Shown here: in pieces, positions 8,496-14,743 of the stretch
How positions within the stretch are numbered: position 1 is the stretch's first letter
Layout of the letters: every line of letters begins with the position of its first letter
DNA from: a virus
Virus record (IMG/VR): IMGVR_UViG_3300020171_000459
Span: 1-22,498 of that record
DNA length: 22,498 nt
Direction: 5' to 3' (one strand)
The notes under the pieces: model-generated
What the model saw: the letters and a program-made list of their open reading frames with translations, nothing else
Databases searched by the model: none
Told to the model about the DNA's origin: nothing
Position numbers and translations under genes: made by a program

Positions 8496-9010
8496 TTATC
8501 TTCTACCTAACATTTTTCCTAATATATCAATTAAATTTTCGTTATATGTCTGTTCCATTACTAAAAATGCCTGAATTCTATCGTTTGGCATTTTATCTAT
8601 TTGTTCTTCAGATAAATGTAACCCCTTTTCTAATATGAAGTAAGTTACATTTTCTAATATTTCTAAATCTTTTATGCTTCTTGTTCCGTTTTTGATTGCA
8701 CTTCTATATTGTTTTTTTTTTCACCTATCTCGGAAAAGTCTTGAATTTCTGCATAAATCATATCCCCAACAGATATTCCTAATTCTTTTAAACTCGCATC
8801 TGACATATCAAATGGAGCTTTTTCTATTCCTTCTATGAATATTAATTCTTTCATAGTAATTGGATCCATGTCTGATTGAACAAGACTTCCAATCATCTTA
8901 AATTTCATGCTCTTTCTTTGAATGTTGTTGTAGTCTTTCCATCCAATTTTCTTAATCGTGACGACTTCGTCATGTCCTCGCCATTTAATAGGTATGTCTT
9001 TAGTTTCCAT
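8496..9010 (-). CDS. Tail assembly chaperone, -1 frameshift product (GT-type, about 171 aa)
   Basis: The 112-residue upstream frame contains ten consecutive A bases followed by C, which forms A AAA AAC in the zero frame at codons 98-100. A -1 shift there enters a frame of 71 codons (QYRSAIKNGT... to ...DILGKMLGRR) ending with TAA at 8498-8496, just before the tape measure. This second frame has no start of its own with an SD. It is the expected T part of the lambda G/GT arrangement: tail tube, G, GT, tape measure. The model reads 9010 to 8711 and then resumes at 8711. The fused product would bind the tape measure and recruit tube subunits. Confidence 0.88.
8672..9010 (-). CDS. Tail assembly chaperone G-type, 112 aa (zero-frame product)
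   Basis: Zero-frame product between the tail tube gene and the tape measure. It begins METKDIPIKW after GAGGTAATATT and is alpha/beta, with MKELIFIEGIEKAPFDMS near the middle and a polar C-terminus (KKNNIEVQSKTEQEA). The slippery run lies at codons 97-100, so the last 12 residues are unique to the unshifted form. In lambda-like systems this form is made in excess over the frameshifted one. The family is very divergent; the call rests on gene order, size and the slippery site. Confidence 0.88.
   Translation of the reverse strand: METKDIPIKWRGHDEVVTIKKIGWKDYNNIQRKSMKFKMIGSLVQSDMDPITMKELIFIEGIEKAPFDMSDASLKELGISVGDMIYAEIQDFSEIGEKKNNIEVQSKTEQEA
8711..8721 (-). promoter_or_regulatory. Programmed -1 ribosomal frameshift site A AAA AAC in a run of ten A
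   Basis: On the minus strand the sequence GGTG, ten A, then CAAT places the heptamer A AAA AAC with correct zero-frame phasing (codons AAA AAA AAC). Slippage by -1 opens the 71-codon downstream frame. The long A run could also cause transcript slippage with the same outcome. I did not identify a definite downstream stimulatory structure by eye. Confidence 0.88.
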
Positions 9011-9019
9011 AATATTACC

Positions 9020-9973
9020 TCAAGGCGCTGCCGCCTCTGCATTACTATAAATTATGCTTGTTAGTCCTCTTGCTGTCAGAGTTATGTCTTCTGTGATTAA
9101 CTCGTTTGGCTTTGCTCCAGTTTTGTGTGTGTCTGGCATTAGATTAGTCAATAACATTACCAAACTTCTTTGTGCACCTGCTGCTTCTCCGTTAGTTATT
9201 GTTAATTCTGCACTTGCCACTTCTGCTACTGTTGTTCCTGGGCCTGTTGCTGAACCGTATGCTTTCTCAAGAAGTGTTGCTGCTGCCTCAAAAGGCATTG
9301 TAACTTTGACATCTACAAATCTTGATCCGTAGTATCTGCCAGCATTGAATCTGCTGTTTAACACACTTAGTTCACTTGGATTTCTATTGTAAGTAATCTC
9401 TACTGTCTGAACATTAGAAATTGGTGTTGCGTTTGGCATTTCAAGTGATGCGTTTGCAAAAGTAAATGGTTGTTCAGTTACTGCAACTGCTGCTCCTAAA
9501 GCTGCTCCTTCTGTTTCGGTCTTATAAAATCCGTCCATTGAATAGGTTATTGGTTCTCCAATGTTTGCTTTAATTGTGCATTTTGTTGGGACACAACCTA
9601 AGAATGTTCTAAGAGAATCAGTAGATAAGTCCACGCCATAATCAATACTTATTGATCTGCATACATCATCATAAGTGTAAGTGTGTGTAAATGGTGCTGC
9701 TCCCCCATCTCCAGAATCTCCTATTACAGATGCTAAAAAGTATGCGTCTGCCATTGTAGCTGTTAAGCTCCATGTTCCTTTAAATCCACCTGCAACCTGT
9801 GCAGCATAGTCCTGACTGTTCAATACTGGTAGTCTAATGCTTTGATTGTCAAAGTCAAAAGAAACGTCTGTATCATATCCGAAAGTCTGATCTATACTTG
9901 CTGCGACTGTTCCATAAGTTGCTAATGCTTCATAACCATAATTTACGTATGTCTGTGCTCCTGTTACTGCCAT
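9020..9973 (-). CDS. Major tail tube protein, 317 aa
   Basis: Beta-rich protein of the size of siphovirus/archaeal-virus tail tube proteins, with an N-terminal strand region (AQTYVNYGYEALATYGTVAA), an internal GTWSLTATM and a C-terminal LTARGLTSIIYSN. Gene order (tail terminator, tube, chaperones, tape measure) supports the role as the polymerising tube subunit. It has one of the strongest translation starts in the window (AGGAGG, seven-base spacing), fitting a protein needed in many copies. The surrounding 20 bases are identical to those of the decoration gene. No tail sheath gene accompanies it, so the tail is presumably non-contractile. Confidence 0.85.
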   Translation of the reverse strand: MAVTGAQTYVNYGYEALATYGTVAASIDQTFGYDTDVSFDFDNQSIRLPVLNSQDYAAQVAGGFKGTWSLTATMADAYFLASVIGDSGDGGAAPFTHTYTYDDVCRSISIDYGVDLSTDSLRTFLGCVPTKCTIKANIGEPITYSMDGFYKTETEGAALGAAVAVTEQPFTFANASLEMPNATPISNVQTVEITYNRNPSELSVLNSRFNAGRYYGSRFVDVKVTMPFEAAATLLEKAYGSATGPGTTVAEVASAELTITNGEAAGAQRSLVMLLTNLMPDTHKTGAKPNELITEDITLTARGLTSIIYSNAEAAAP

Positions 9974-9984
9974 AATAATTCCTC

Positions 9985-10662
9985 CTAACTAATTAATTCA
10001 TAGTGAAATGGGACTTCAAGGTTTATTGCTCTTGAGAGAACCCTGTCATGCCTACCTGCTTCTTTTCTTATTTCTGAGGTATTAATGATCTTGAGATATG
10101 CGAAATTATAGAAACCTTTTTTTGTTTCTTGAATCTTTTGCCTTACTTGTTCGGTCAGACTTTTAATCTGGTCTGCACTTCGGCTAAAGATATTTACCAC
10201 AAACTTAGGACTGCTCTTATCAGCTCCTCCACCTAATGCTCCGTCTTCTGTTGCGTAAGCCATACTATCTACGACGATATAAGCATAGTCATCAATACTA
10301 ATTGGCAATTGTGGTCTTCCGCCTCTTACTAACCAGTCTGAAGCTATTGAATAATTCACTACGATTGGATTGTTTCCAGGATCTGCTCTAAATGTGATTG
10401 TTTTCTGTGCTACTTTGTCATTGTAATTAATGTAGTAGTCCACGAACTCTGTCTTGCTGATTGCATTGACTGTAACTGTTCCCATTTTAACTGGCTGAAA
10501 AGTAGTGATGTTATAAGTGTAAGTGCCTGCTACGCCTGAGATGTTTTGTGACTTTGCAGTGTAAGGTCGGTCGGTTAGATTTGGATCAGTAATATTTTTA
10601 AGAAGAAACTTAGAGATTTCAATAACCCATTCCGATTCATCTATTTGATTTGTTACCGTCAT
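9985..10662 (-). CDS. Tail terminator / tail completion protein, 225 aa
   Basis: Located between the gp10-like protein and the tail tube, the usual place for the tail terminator. The C-terminal part (EIRKEAGRHDRVLSRAINLE, then VPFHYELIS) has the Arg-rich then strand-ending pattern common in this group. The N-terminal 110 residues add a beta-rich region (VAGTYTYNITTFQPVKMGTV) that minimal terminators lack, suggesting an extended version. ATG at 10662 is preceded by AGAGGAATTACCA. Function would be to cap the tube and form the joint with the head. Named family not certain. Confidence 0.7.
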   Translation of the reverse strand: MTVTNQIDESEWVIEISKFLLKNITDPNLTDRPYTAKSQNISGVAGTYTYNITTFQPVKMGTVTVNAISKTEFVDYYINYNDKVAQKTITFRADPGNNPIVVNYSIASDWLVRGGRPQLPISIDDYAYIVVDSMAYATEDGALGGGADKSSPKFVVNIFSRSADQIKSLTEQVRQKIQETKKGFYNFAYLKIINTSEIRKEAGRHDRVLSRAINLEVPFHYELIS

Positions 10663-10733
10663 TGGTAATTCCTCTTAGGATAATCCTTGCGACATTGCTT
10701 GGATTTTTGTTAATGGTAGTGTGTACCTTATAT

Positions 10734-11135
10734 TTAACTTAATGCTTTCACAATTTCTGCCTGAACTATTTTGGCAAATTCGTTCTCAAGCTGGTAAACT
10801 GCTGAACGCAAATAAGGAGAATAACCGACTTCACTTCCTTTTCCTGTTCTTTGGTAAGTGTCATGCTTTCTTGGTGAGTCAGGCTCTCCGGCCCAGTAAC
10901 TCGCAGTTCCGTATTCCATTGCAGCTGCATAAGGAACAACGCTTTCTGGCACGAAAACTATAACTTTGTCGCCTTCAATCTTGAACTGAATGTTTGCTTT
11001 CAGAAGCCCAGTCTCAACAGGTGCTAAATCTTTTGCTCTGTTTGTAACTGCTTTTGCAATTTCTAATTTTGCGTTCTCTATTCCAACTGCTATAAGTCTT
11101 TCAATGTCCTTCTCATTTCTAACAGTCTTAACCAT
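10734..11135 (-). CDS. HK97 gp10-like head-tail component, 133 aa
   Basis: The pattern AKDLAPVETGLLKANI (about 34-49), followed by strands and PYAAAMEYGT (about 68-77), is characteristic of HK97 gp10-type neck/minor tail proteins (AP-x-x-TG-x-L-x-x-x-I then YA-x-x-x-E-x-GT). A basic loop and SPYLRSAVYQLENEF follow. It overlaps the stopper gene by eight bases and lacks a clear SD, so it is likely coupled. Seventy-one untranslated bases separate it from the tail terminator gene. Confidence 0.88.
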   Translation of the reverse strand: MVKTVRNEKDIERLIAVGIENAKLEIAKAVTNRAKDLAPVETGLLKANIQFKIEGDKVIVFVPESVVPYAAAMEYGTASYWAGEPDSPRKHDTYQRTGKGSEVGYSPYLRSAVYQLENEFAKIVQAEIVKALS

Positions 11136-11478
11136 TTCTAATCAACAGACAAAAGTCAAATAAAGCAGTATTCCCCGCATACTTTCTATTAGCAGAGTCC
11201 ACTATGTAAACTACTGAATTGACAGTTAGTTTATCTCCCTTTTTGATGCTTGCAGCTACAGGTATATTGACAAAAGCGTCTGCAATTACAGGTTTGCCTT
11301 CATACTCCCAGACATATTTCTTGTCATTGTGCCAGAACTCGCAGGCATAAGTTACTGGAGTTCCGTCTGAGGTGTATTCTTCCCCGCTATCTAAAGTGTA
11401 ACTAATTGTAACTGGCGTTAGAGAATTCGTTCCAGCTAACTTTTTTATCATCTGCTGCACATGAAACGCACATACCAT
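11128..11478 (-). CDS. Head closure / stopper protein, 116 aa
   Basis: Small beta-barrel-like protein with IKKGDKLTVNSVVYIVDS (about 77-94), which matches the Gly-Asp-x-hydrophobic...Tyr-x-Ile pattern of head completion proteins (SPP1 gp16/HK97 gp7 type). Its start overlaps the adaptor stop as TAATG. Position between adaptor and gp10-like protein fits the neck stopper that closes the DNA channel before tail joining. Confidence 0.75.
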   Translation of the reverse strand: MVCAFHVQQMIKKLAGTNSLTPVTISYTLDSGEEYTSDGTPVTYACEFWHNDKKYVWEYEGKPVIADAFVNIPVAASIKKGDKLTVNSVVYIVDSANRKYAGNTALFDFCLLIRNG

Positions 11479-11825
11479 TAGTAATACACCTTTTTGAACA
11501 TTGCATCTGCATCCATCTTTCCAGATACAATTCCATTAAATGCTTCTAAATATGAGTTTGAACTCTTGAAAGTTAAACTAACTCCGCCTGCTTGACCGCC
11601 ATAACTTGCTATGTTTCCTTCCAGTCTAAGCGAACCTAAGTAAGCTGTGTAATAAACACTAAGCATTTTTAGTTCTGCTGAGCTTCTTCCATTTAGTCCC
11701 ATTGAATCAATCTGCGCATCTGCGAGGACTATTAAAGCTGTAATATCTGTAGTAGATATATCCGTTGTTGCTGATCCTGACCAGCCGGTTACTAATTGAA
11801 CATCTGTATTTGTACTATAACTCAT
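11478..11825 (-). CDS. Head-tail adaptor protein, 115 aa
   Basis: The N-terminal half is helical with the form typical of connector adaptors (STTDITALIVLADAQIDSM, then a helix AELKMLSVYYTAYLGSLRL). The C-terminal half has a strand (GGVSLTFKSS) and a final helix. Size and position directly before the stopper fit the SPP1 gp15/HK97 gp6 group, which docks under the portal ring. It begins one base after the upstream TAA. Confidence 0.75.
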   Translation of the reverse strand: MSYSTNTDVQLVTGWSGSATTDISTTDITALIVLADAQIDSMGLNGRSSAELKMLSVYYTAYLGSLRLEGNIASYGGQAGGVSLTFKSSNSYLEAFNGIVSGKMDADAMFKKVYY

Positions 11826-12053
11826 TTAAAACAAACTCCATAATTTTGTTACCATTCCAATTATAATTGCTCCAAGCATTAATGTTACAATCCATTTTAT
11901 CCAATCAACATTGATTTCAACTTTGTTAAGTTTCTCTGTATGACAATTCAATATTTCTGTATGTTTTTCTAATTCTTTCTGCACATTCCCCATCTCCGAG
12001 TTTAATACTGCAAGGTGCTTTGCATTTTCCTCTGGTAATTTACTATTTTTCAT
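11826..12053 (-). CDS. Coiled-coil plus membrane-anchor protein, 75 aa (XhlA/holin-like)
   Basis: The start ATG at 12053 overlaps the stop of the preceding paralog as ATGA. Longer in-frame starts would lie inside that gene and lack SD support. Residues 10-48 form a probable coiled coil (GNVQKELEKHTEILNCHTEKL), followed by VDWIKWIVTLMLGAIIIGMV, a single membrane segment near the C-terminus, ending KLWSLF. This layout resembles XhlA/BhlA-type phage membrane proteins. A holin-related role is possible, but its place within the head-neck block is unusual for lysis genes; it may instead be a membrane-active virion component. Confidence 0.7.
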   Translation of the reverse strand: MKNSKLPEENAKHLAVLNSEMGNVQKELEKHTEILNCHTEKLNKVEINVDWIKWIVTLMLGAIIIGMVTKLWSLF

Positions 12054-13081
12054 CTTGCACCACTTACCCATTTGCATGGAATATTTAACATTGGAATTAA
12101 TTGAGGTTTGATATATGGAAGTTGGTATGGCTTTATTTGCTTTTGTCCTGTATGAATTACCAATCCTTCTGGTTCTACTTCAATTCTTAAGTCTGTACTT
12201 GTAAGATTTTTAAATGTTAAGATGTTGCTTTCAAGATCAAAATATCCTGTTCCGCTTAAATTATTTGAAATGTAAAGATTTCCATTAGTAGTAACTGCAT
12301 CAGACACATTGCTTATTTCTAAGTCATAAAGCCAATTTGTTCCTGTAGATGTTTGATTTATATTTAAAGTTTGTTCTGTTCCTATTAATTTTATTTTTCC
12401 AGTCTGTGCATTTAAAATTCCATTAACTTCAATATCTCCTTCTGTTGTAAGAGTATATGAACCTAATTTCAATGTTCCGTTTGAACCAATAATCATTTCA
12501 TCAAATTTGCAATTTCCTATAAGACTTATTTCAACTGCAAACCTTCCGAAAGTAAGATCAGACTGATAATCCAAGCCTTTTATATAAACTTCGCTTCCTG
12601 CACCTGCTGAATCCCAATCAAACCCATTTCCTGTAATTGTTGCTGTTCCTAAAGACTGAATAACAATTGGAAAATTAATTCCTAAAAAAGTTATAGCTGA
12701 TCCTAAGTTTGATAAGGTAGCTCCATTAGCAAGAGTAATCCCCGCAGACGCTAAGGTAGCATTAATAATCATGTTTCCACTTGCTCCAATGTTTATATTG
12801 CTTGCAGTCAAGACAGAATATAAAAGATATAAAGTTCCGTTTGTAATTGTAGTTGTTCCTGAAACCGTTAAATTTCCACCAAGCGTAATAGTCCCTGTAT
12901 AAGTATCTAAACTTGAAAGCGTACTTATTGATAAAACAGTTGTTGTGCTGCAGTTATCTGTTGAAGTATTATTAAATATAGCTGTATCTGTATTATCGTC
13001 AGGCCAACCTACTGCGTTCCAATTGCCATTTGCTTCCCAGATTCCTGTTCCATTTCCGTTTGTCCATGTGTAATTTGTCAT
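12050..13081 (-). CDS. Adhesin-like virion protein, paralog 2, 343 aa
   Basis: The start is placed at ATG 13081 (MTNYTWTNGNG), aligning with the paralog's start and overlapping its stop as TAATG; a longer start upstream has no match in the paralog. The N-terminus has WEANGNWNAxGWPDDxTDTAIF, reminiscent of the W...NW...P...D-x-A-x-F signature at the start of autotransporter-type beta-helix adhesins. The middle is a Thr/Gly/Asn-rich beta-solenoid-like region. The last 70 residues (SNILTFKNLTSTDLRIEVEP and following, ending IPCKWVSGAR) match the paralog closely. Likely a virion surface fibre or adhesin; the target is unknown. Confidence 0.78.
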   Translation of the reverse strand: MTNYTWTNGNGTGIWEANGNWNAVGWPDDNTDTAIFNNTSTDNCSTTTVLSISTLSSLDTYTGTITLGGNLTVSGTTTITNGTLYLLYSVLTASNINIGASGNMIINATLASAGITLANGATLSNLGSAITFLGINFPIVIQSLGTATITGNGFDWDSAGAGSEVYIKGLDYQSDLTFGRFAVEISLIGNCKFDEMIIGSNGTLKLGSYTLTTEGDIEVNGILNAQTGKIKLIGTEQTLNINQTSTGTNWLYDLEISNVSDAVTTNGNLYISNNLSGTGYFDLESNILTFKNLTSTDLRIEVEPEGLVIHTGQKQIKPYQLPYIKPQLIPMLNIPCKWVSGAR

Positions 13082-13995
13082 TATGTTCCACTTACCCATT
13101 TGCAAGGTATATTTAACATAGGAAGTTTCATAGGTTTCATGTAAGGAAGTGTCAAAGGTTTCCTCGCATTCTGTCCTGAATTAATTACATATCCTTCCGG
13201 TTCTACCTTGATTGTCAAATTCGTGCTTGTTAATTTGTTAAAAGTCAGAACATTATTTTTGACATCCAGCAAACCAGTTCCAGCTAACTCGTTTAAAGTC
13301 AAGTTGCTGTTATCTAAATATAAACCTGCATTGTTAATTGTGGTTATTCCCAAAACTGTTACTGAATCATAATAAGGATAAAAGACCGCATTAGGCCCAG
13401 TTCCATTTATAGTCAAGTCTCCTAAAATATTTGTAACTTTCTGAAGAATAACATAACCTGATCCGCTTAAAGTCACATTATATACATCTTGCCATTGTGG
13501 AATAAAATTGGTTGTATTTGTATTGTTGAAATTTATTGTTCCGTTATTATGAATAAAAGTTCCAGAAACACTAAATCCACTATTACCTACAGTAGTTACT
13601 CCAGAAGTTGCAGAATAAGTTCCAACAGTTACAGCCAGACCTCTACAAGTTATTGCACTTGCATTTCCTGTCAAATTTCTGCAGGTTAGATTTCCAGTTG
13701 TAGTCAAACTATAATTACTTGTTGATGTGTCTAACTTTCCTGCAACCAGATTTATTGAAAAAGGTGAATCGGTTGTAGCTAAGTTTCCACCAAGAGTGAT
13801 TGTAGCAGTATAAGAGGCCGTACTTGAAATTTTAAAAATTGTTAAATTTCCAGTTGTGTTACAATTTGTATTAGAAGAAGTTCCGTCAAAGATTGCTGTA
13901 TCAGTGATATCATCTGGCCAGCCTGCAGCGTTCCAGTTGCCGTTTGCTTCCCAAACATTAGTTCCAAGTCCATTTGTCCATGTAAAGTCTGTCAT
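13081..13995 (-). CDS. Adhesin-like virion protein, paralog 1, 304 aa
   Basis: Begins MTDFTWTNGLG at ATG 13995, overlapping the micro-ORF stop as ATGA. It shares about 45 N-terminal residues and about 65 C-terminal residues with the next gene, while the central region (about 60-235) aligns poorly. The centre is repetitive and Thr/Asn/Gly-rich (NLTCRNLTGNASAITCRG; VTTVGNSGFSVSGTF), consistent with a right-handed beta-solenoid. The conserved C-terminal block LPYMKPMKLPMLNIPCKW is Pro-rich and may be a docking tail. No secretion signal is present, so it is a virion rather than an exported protein. Confidence 0.78.
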   Translation of the reverse strand: MTDFTWTNGLGTNVWEANGNWNAAGWPDDITDTAIFDGTSSNTNCNTTGNLTIFKISSTASYTATITLGGNLATTDSPFSINLVAGKLDTSTSNYSLTTTGNLTCRNLTGNASAITCRGLAVTVGTYSATSGVTTVGNSGFSVSGTFIHNNGTINFNNTNTTNFIPQWQDVYNVTLSGSGYVILQKVTNILGDLTINGTGPNAVFYPYYDSVTVLGITTINNAGLYLDNSNLTLNELAGTGLLDVKNNVLTFNKLTSTNLTIKVEPEGYVINSGQNARKPLTLPYMKPMKLPMLNIPCKWVSGT

Positions 13996-14078
13996 TCTGC
14001 ACCTGTTTTCAATGTCGGAGCTAACAAGGGGTATTTCTTTGGCAAAAGTTCAGGAAGTGTATATTCCACGAATGCCAT
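13992..14078 (-). CDS. Micro-ORF, 28 aa, resembling the C-terminal tail of the adhesin paralogs
   Basis: ATG at 14078 follows AAGAGGTAAAT (good SD), and the stop overlaps the next start as ATGA. The peptide has YTLPELLPKKYPLLAPTLK at its core. This aligns with the paralogs' C-terminal LTLPYMKPMKLPMLNIP at the LP...P.K.P.L..P positions. It may be a separately made docking peptide or the remnant of a deleted third paralog. It could also serve only to couple translation. Too short for a firm call, but initiation signal and spacing are convincing. Confidence 0.55.
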   Translation of the reverse strand: MAFVEYTLPELLPKKYPLLAPTLKTGAE

Positions 14079-14080
14079 AT

Positions 14081-14515
14081 TTACCTCTTGTTAACAAAGA
14101 CCTTCATTGTTACGCTTGCTGCTGCGGTTACATTTGTTGCATTTACATCCAATCTGACTTTAATAAAGTGTGGACTTGGTGTTACTGCTGCTGACTTAAT
14201 AGTAGTAATCGCCTGTGCTGTGCTTGCAACAAGATATTCATTTCCTGTTGAGTCATAAGCCACTCCATCTGGACTACTTATTATCTTGTAGTCAAAGTTA
14301 GTTGCACTTGCTGGGCCTGTTGTGTTACATTGAACATAAATCTTTTCAGCTTCTGAAACATCTATCGCCAAGTCTGCTGTAGTTGCTCTTGGAGTTGTCG
14401 GGCTTTTTGGATCTAAAACTGTGCAAGAATGTGGTGCAATATCATTGCCTATATCAAGTTGTGTAGTAGTTTGTGTCCATGTAAATGTATAAACTTCGTG
14501 TGCGTTTTTGCTCAT
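14081..14515 (-). CDS. Virion structural protein, 144 aa, beta-rich
   Basis: Beta-rich, Thr/Ala/Val-rich protein without membrane segment or catalytic motif. The N-terminal region VYTFTWTQTTTQLDIGND and central KIYVQCNTTGPASATNFDYK alternate hydrophobic and polar residues; the C-terminus ends AAASVTMKVFVNKR. It looks like a single jelly-roll or immunoglobulin-like domain such as phage head decoration or fibre-base proteins use. The start overlaps the 57-residue gene stop as ATGA. Family not recognised. Confidence 0.75.
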   Translation of the reverse strand: MSKNAHEVYTFTWTQTTTQLDIGNDIAPHSCTVLDPKSPTTPRATTADLAIDVSEAEKIYVQCNTTGPASATNFDYKIISSPDGVAYDSTGNEYLVASTAQAITTIKSAAVTPSPHFIKVRLDVNATNVTAAASVTMKVFVNKR

Positions 14516-14685
14516 ATCAATACCTCTTTAATATTCTCTCCAAACTTTTCCTTCAGCATTTTGTATTCTGCATCGGAAACTTCGGTAGCATATTTTTTAA
14601 ATACTGCTCCGATTTTGTTTTTACCATCTGGTTGTTTTTTGGCATAAGCCTTTCCATTTCCTTCTCCTGCCCATTTGATTTTCAT
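14512..14685 (-). CDS. Small basic protein, 57 aa, function unknown
   Basis: ATG at 14685 is preceded by GGAGG with spacing of seven (GGAGGTAATGACATG), and the stop overlaps the next start as ATGA. The peptide begins MKIKWAGEGNGKAYAKKQPD and ends with a predicted helix (VSDAEYKMLKEKFGENIKEV). Lys-rich with Gly-rich N-terminus, no Cys. It is the first gene after the hairpin at 14711-14730. No function can be assigned. Confidence 0.75.
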   Translation of the reverse strand: MKIKWAGEGNGKAYAKKQPDGKNKIGAVFKKYATEVSDAEYKMLKEKFGENIKEVLI

Positions 14686-14710
14686 GTCATTACCTCCAAA
14701 TAAATTAAAG

Positions 14711-14730
14711 GGAAAGGGTTTCCCCTTTCC
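14711..14730 (-). terminator. Intergenic hairpin after the fibre gene, possible terminator or attenuator
   Basis: A perfect 8-bp inverted repeat, GGAAAGGG / CCCTTTCC with a 4-base loop, lies in the 58-base gap between the fibre stop (14744) and the next start. Reading the minus strand it is followed by CTTTAATTTATTT, a broken T tract. This could reduce read-through from capsid genes into accessory and tail genes, or protect an mRNA end. The tail is too interrupted for a confident strong terminator. Confidence 0.55.
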
Positions 14731-14743
14731 GTTAAGATTTCAC

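Noticed and set aside
8496-8671. Independent small gene for the downstream chaperone frame
   Set aside because: No start codon with an SD near the beginning of that frame, while a phased slippery heptamer explains its expression.
9020-10662. Contractile tail (sheath gene) in the tail module
   Set aside because: Only one tube-sized gene precedes the chaperones and no sheath-sized protein is present; order fits a siphovirus.
10663-10733. Small gene or RNA in the 71-base gap before the tail terminator gene
   Set aside because: Only a six-codon ATG frame and a 4-bp inverted repeat are present; nothing supportable beyond the SD of the next gene.
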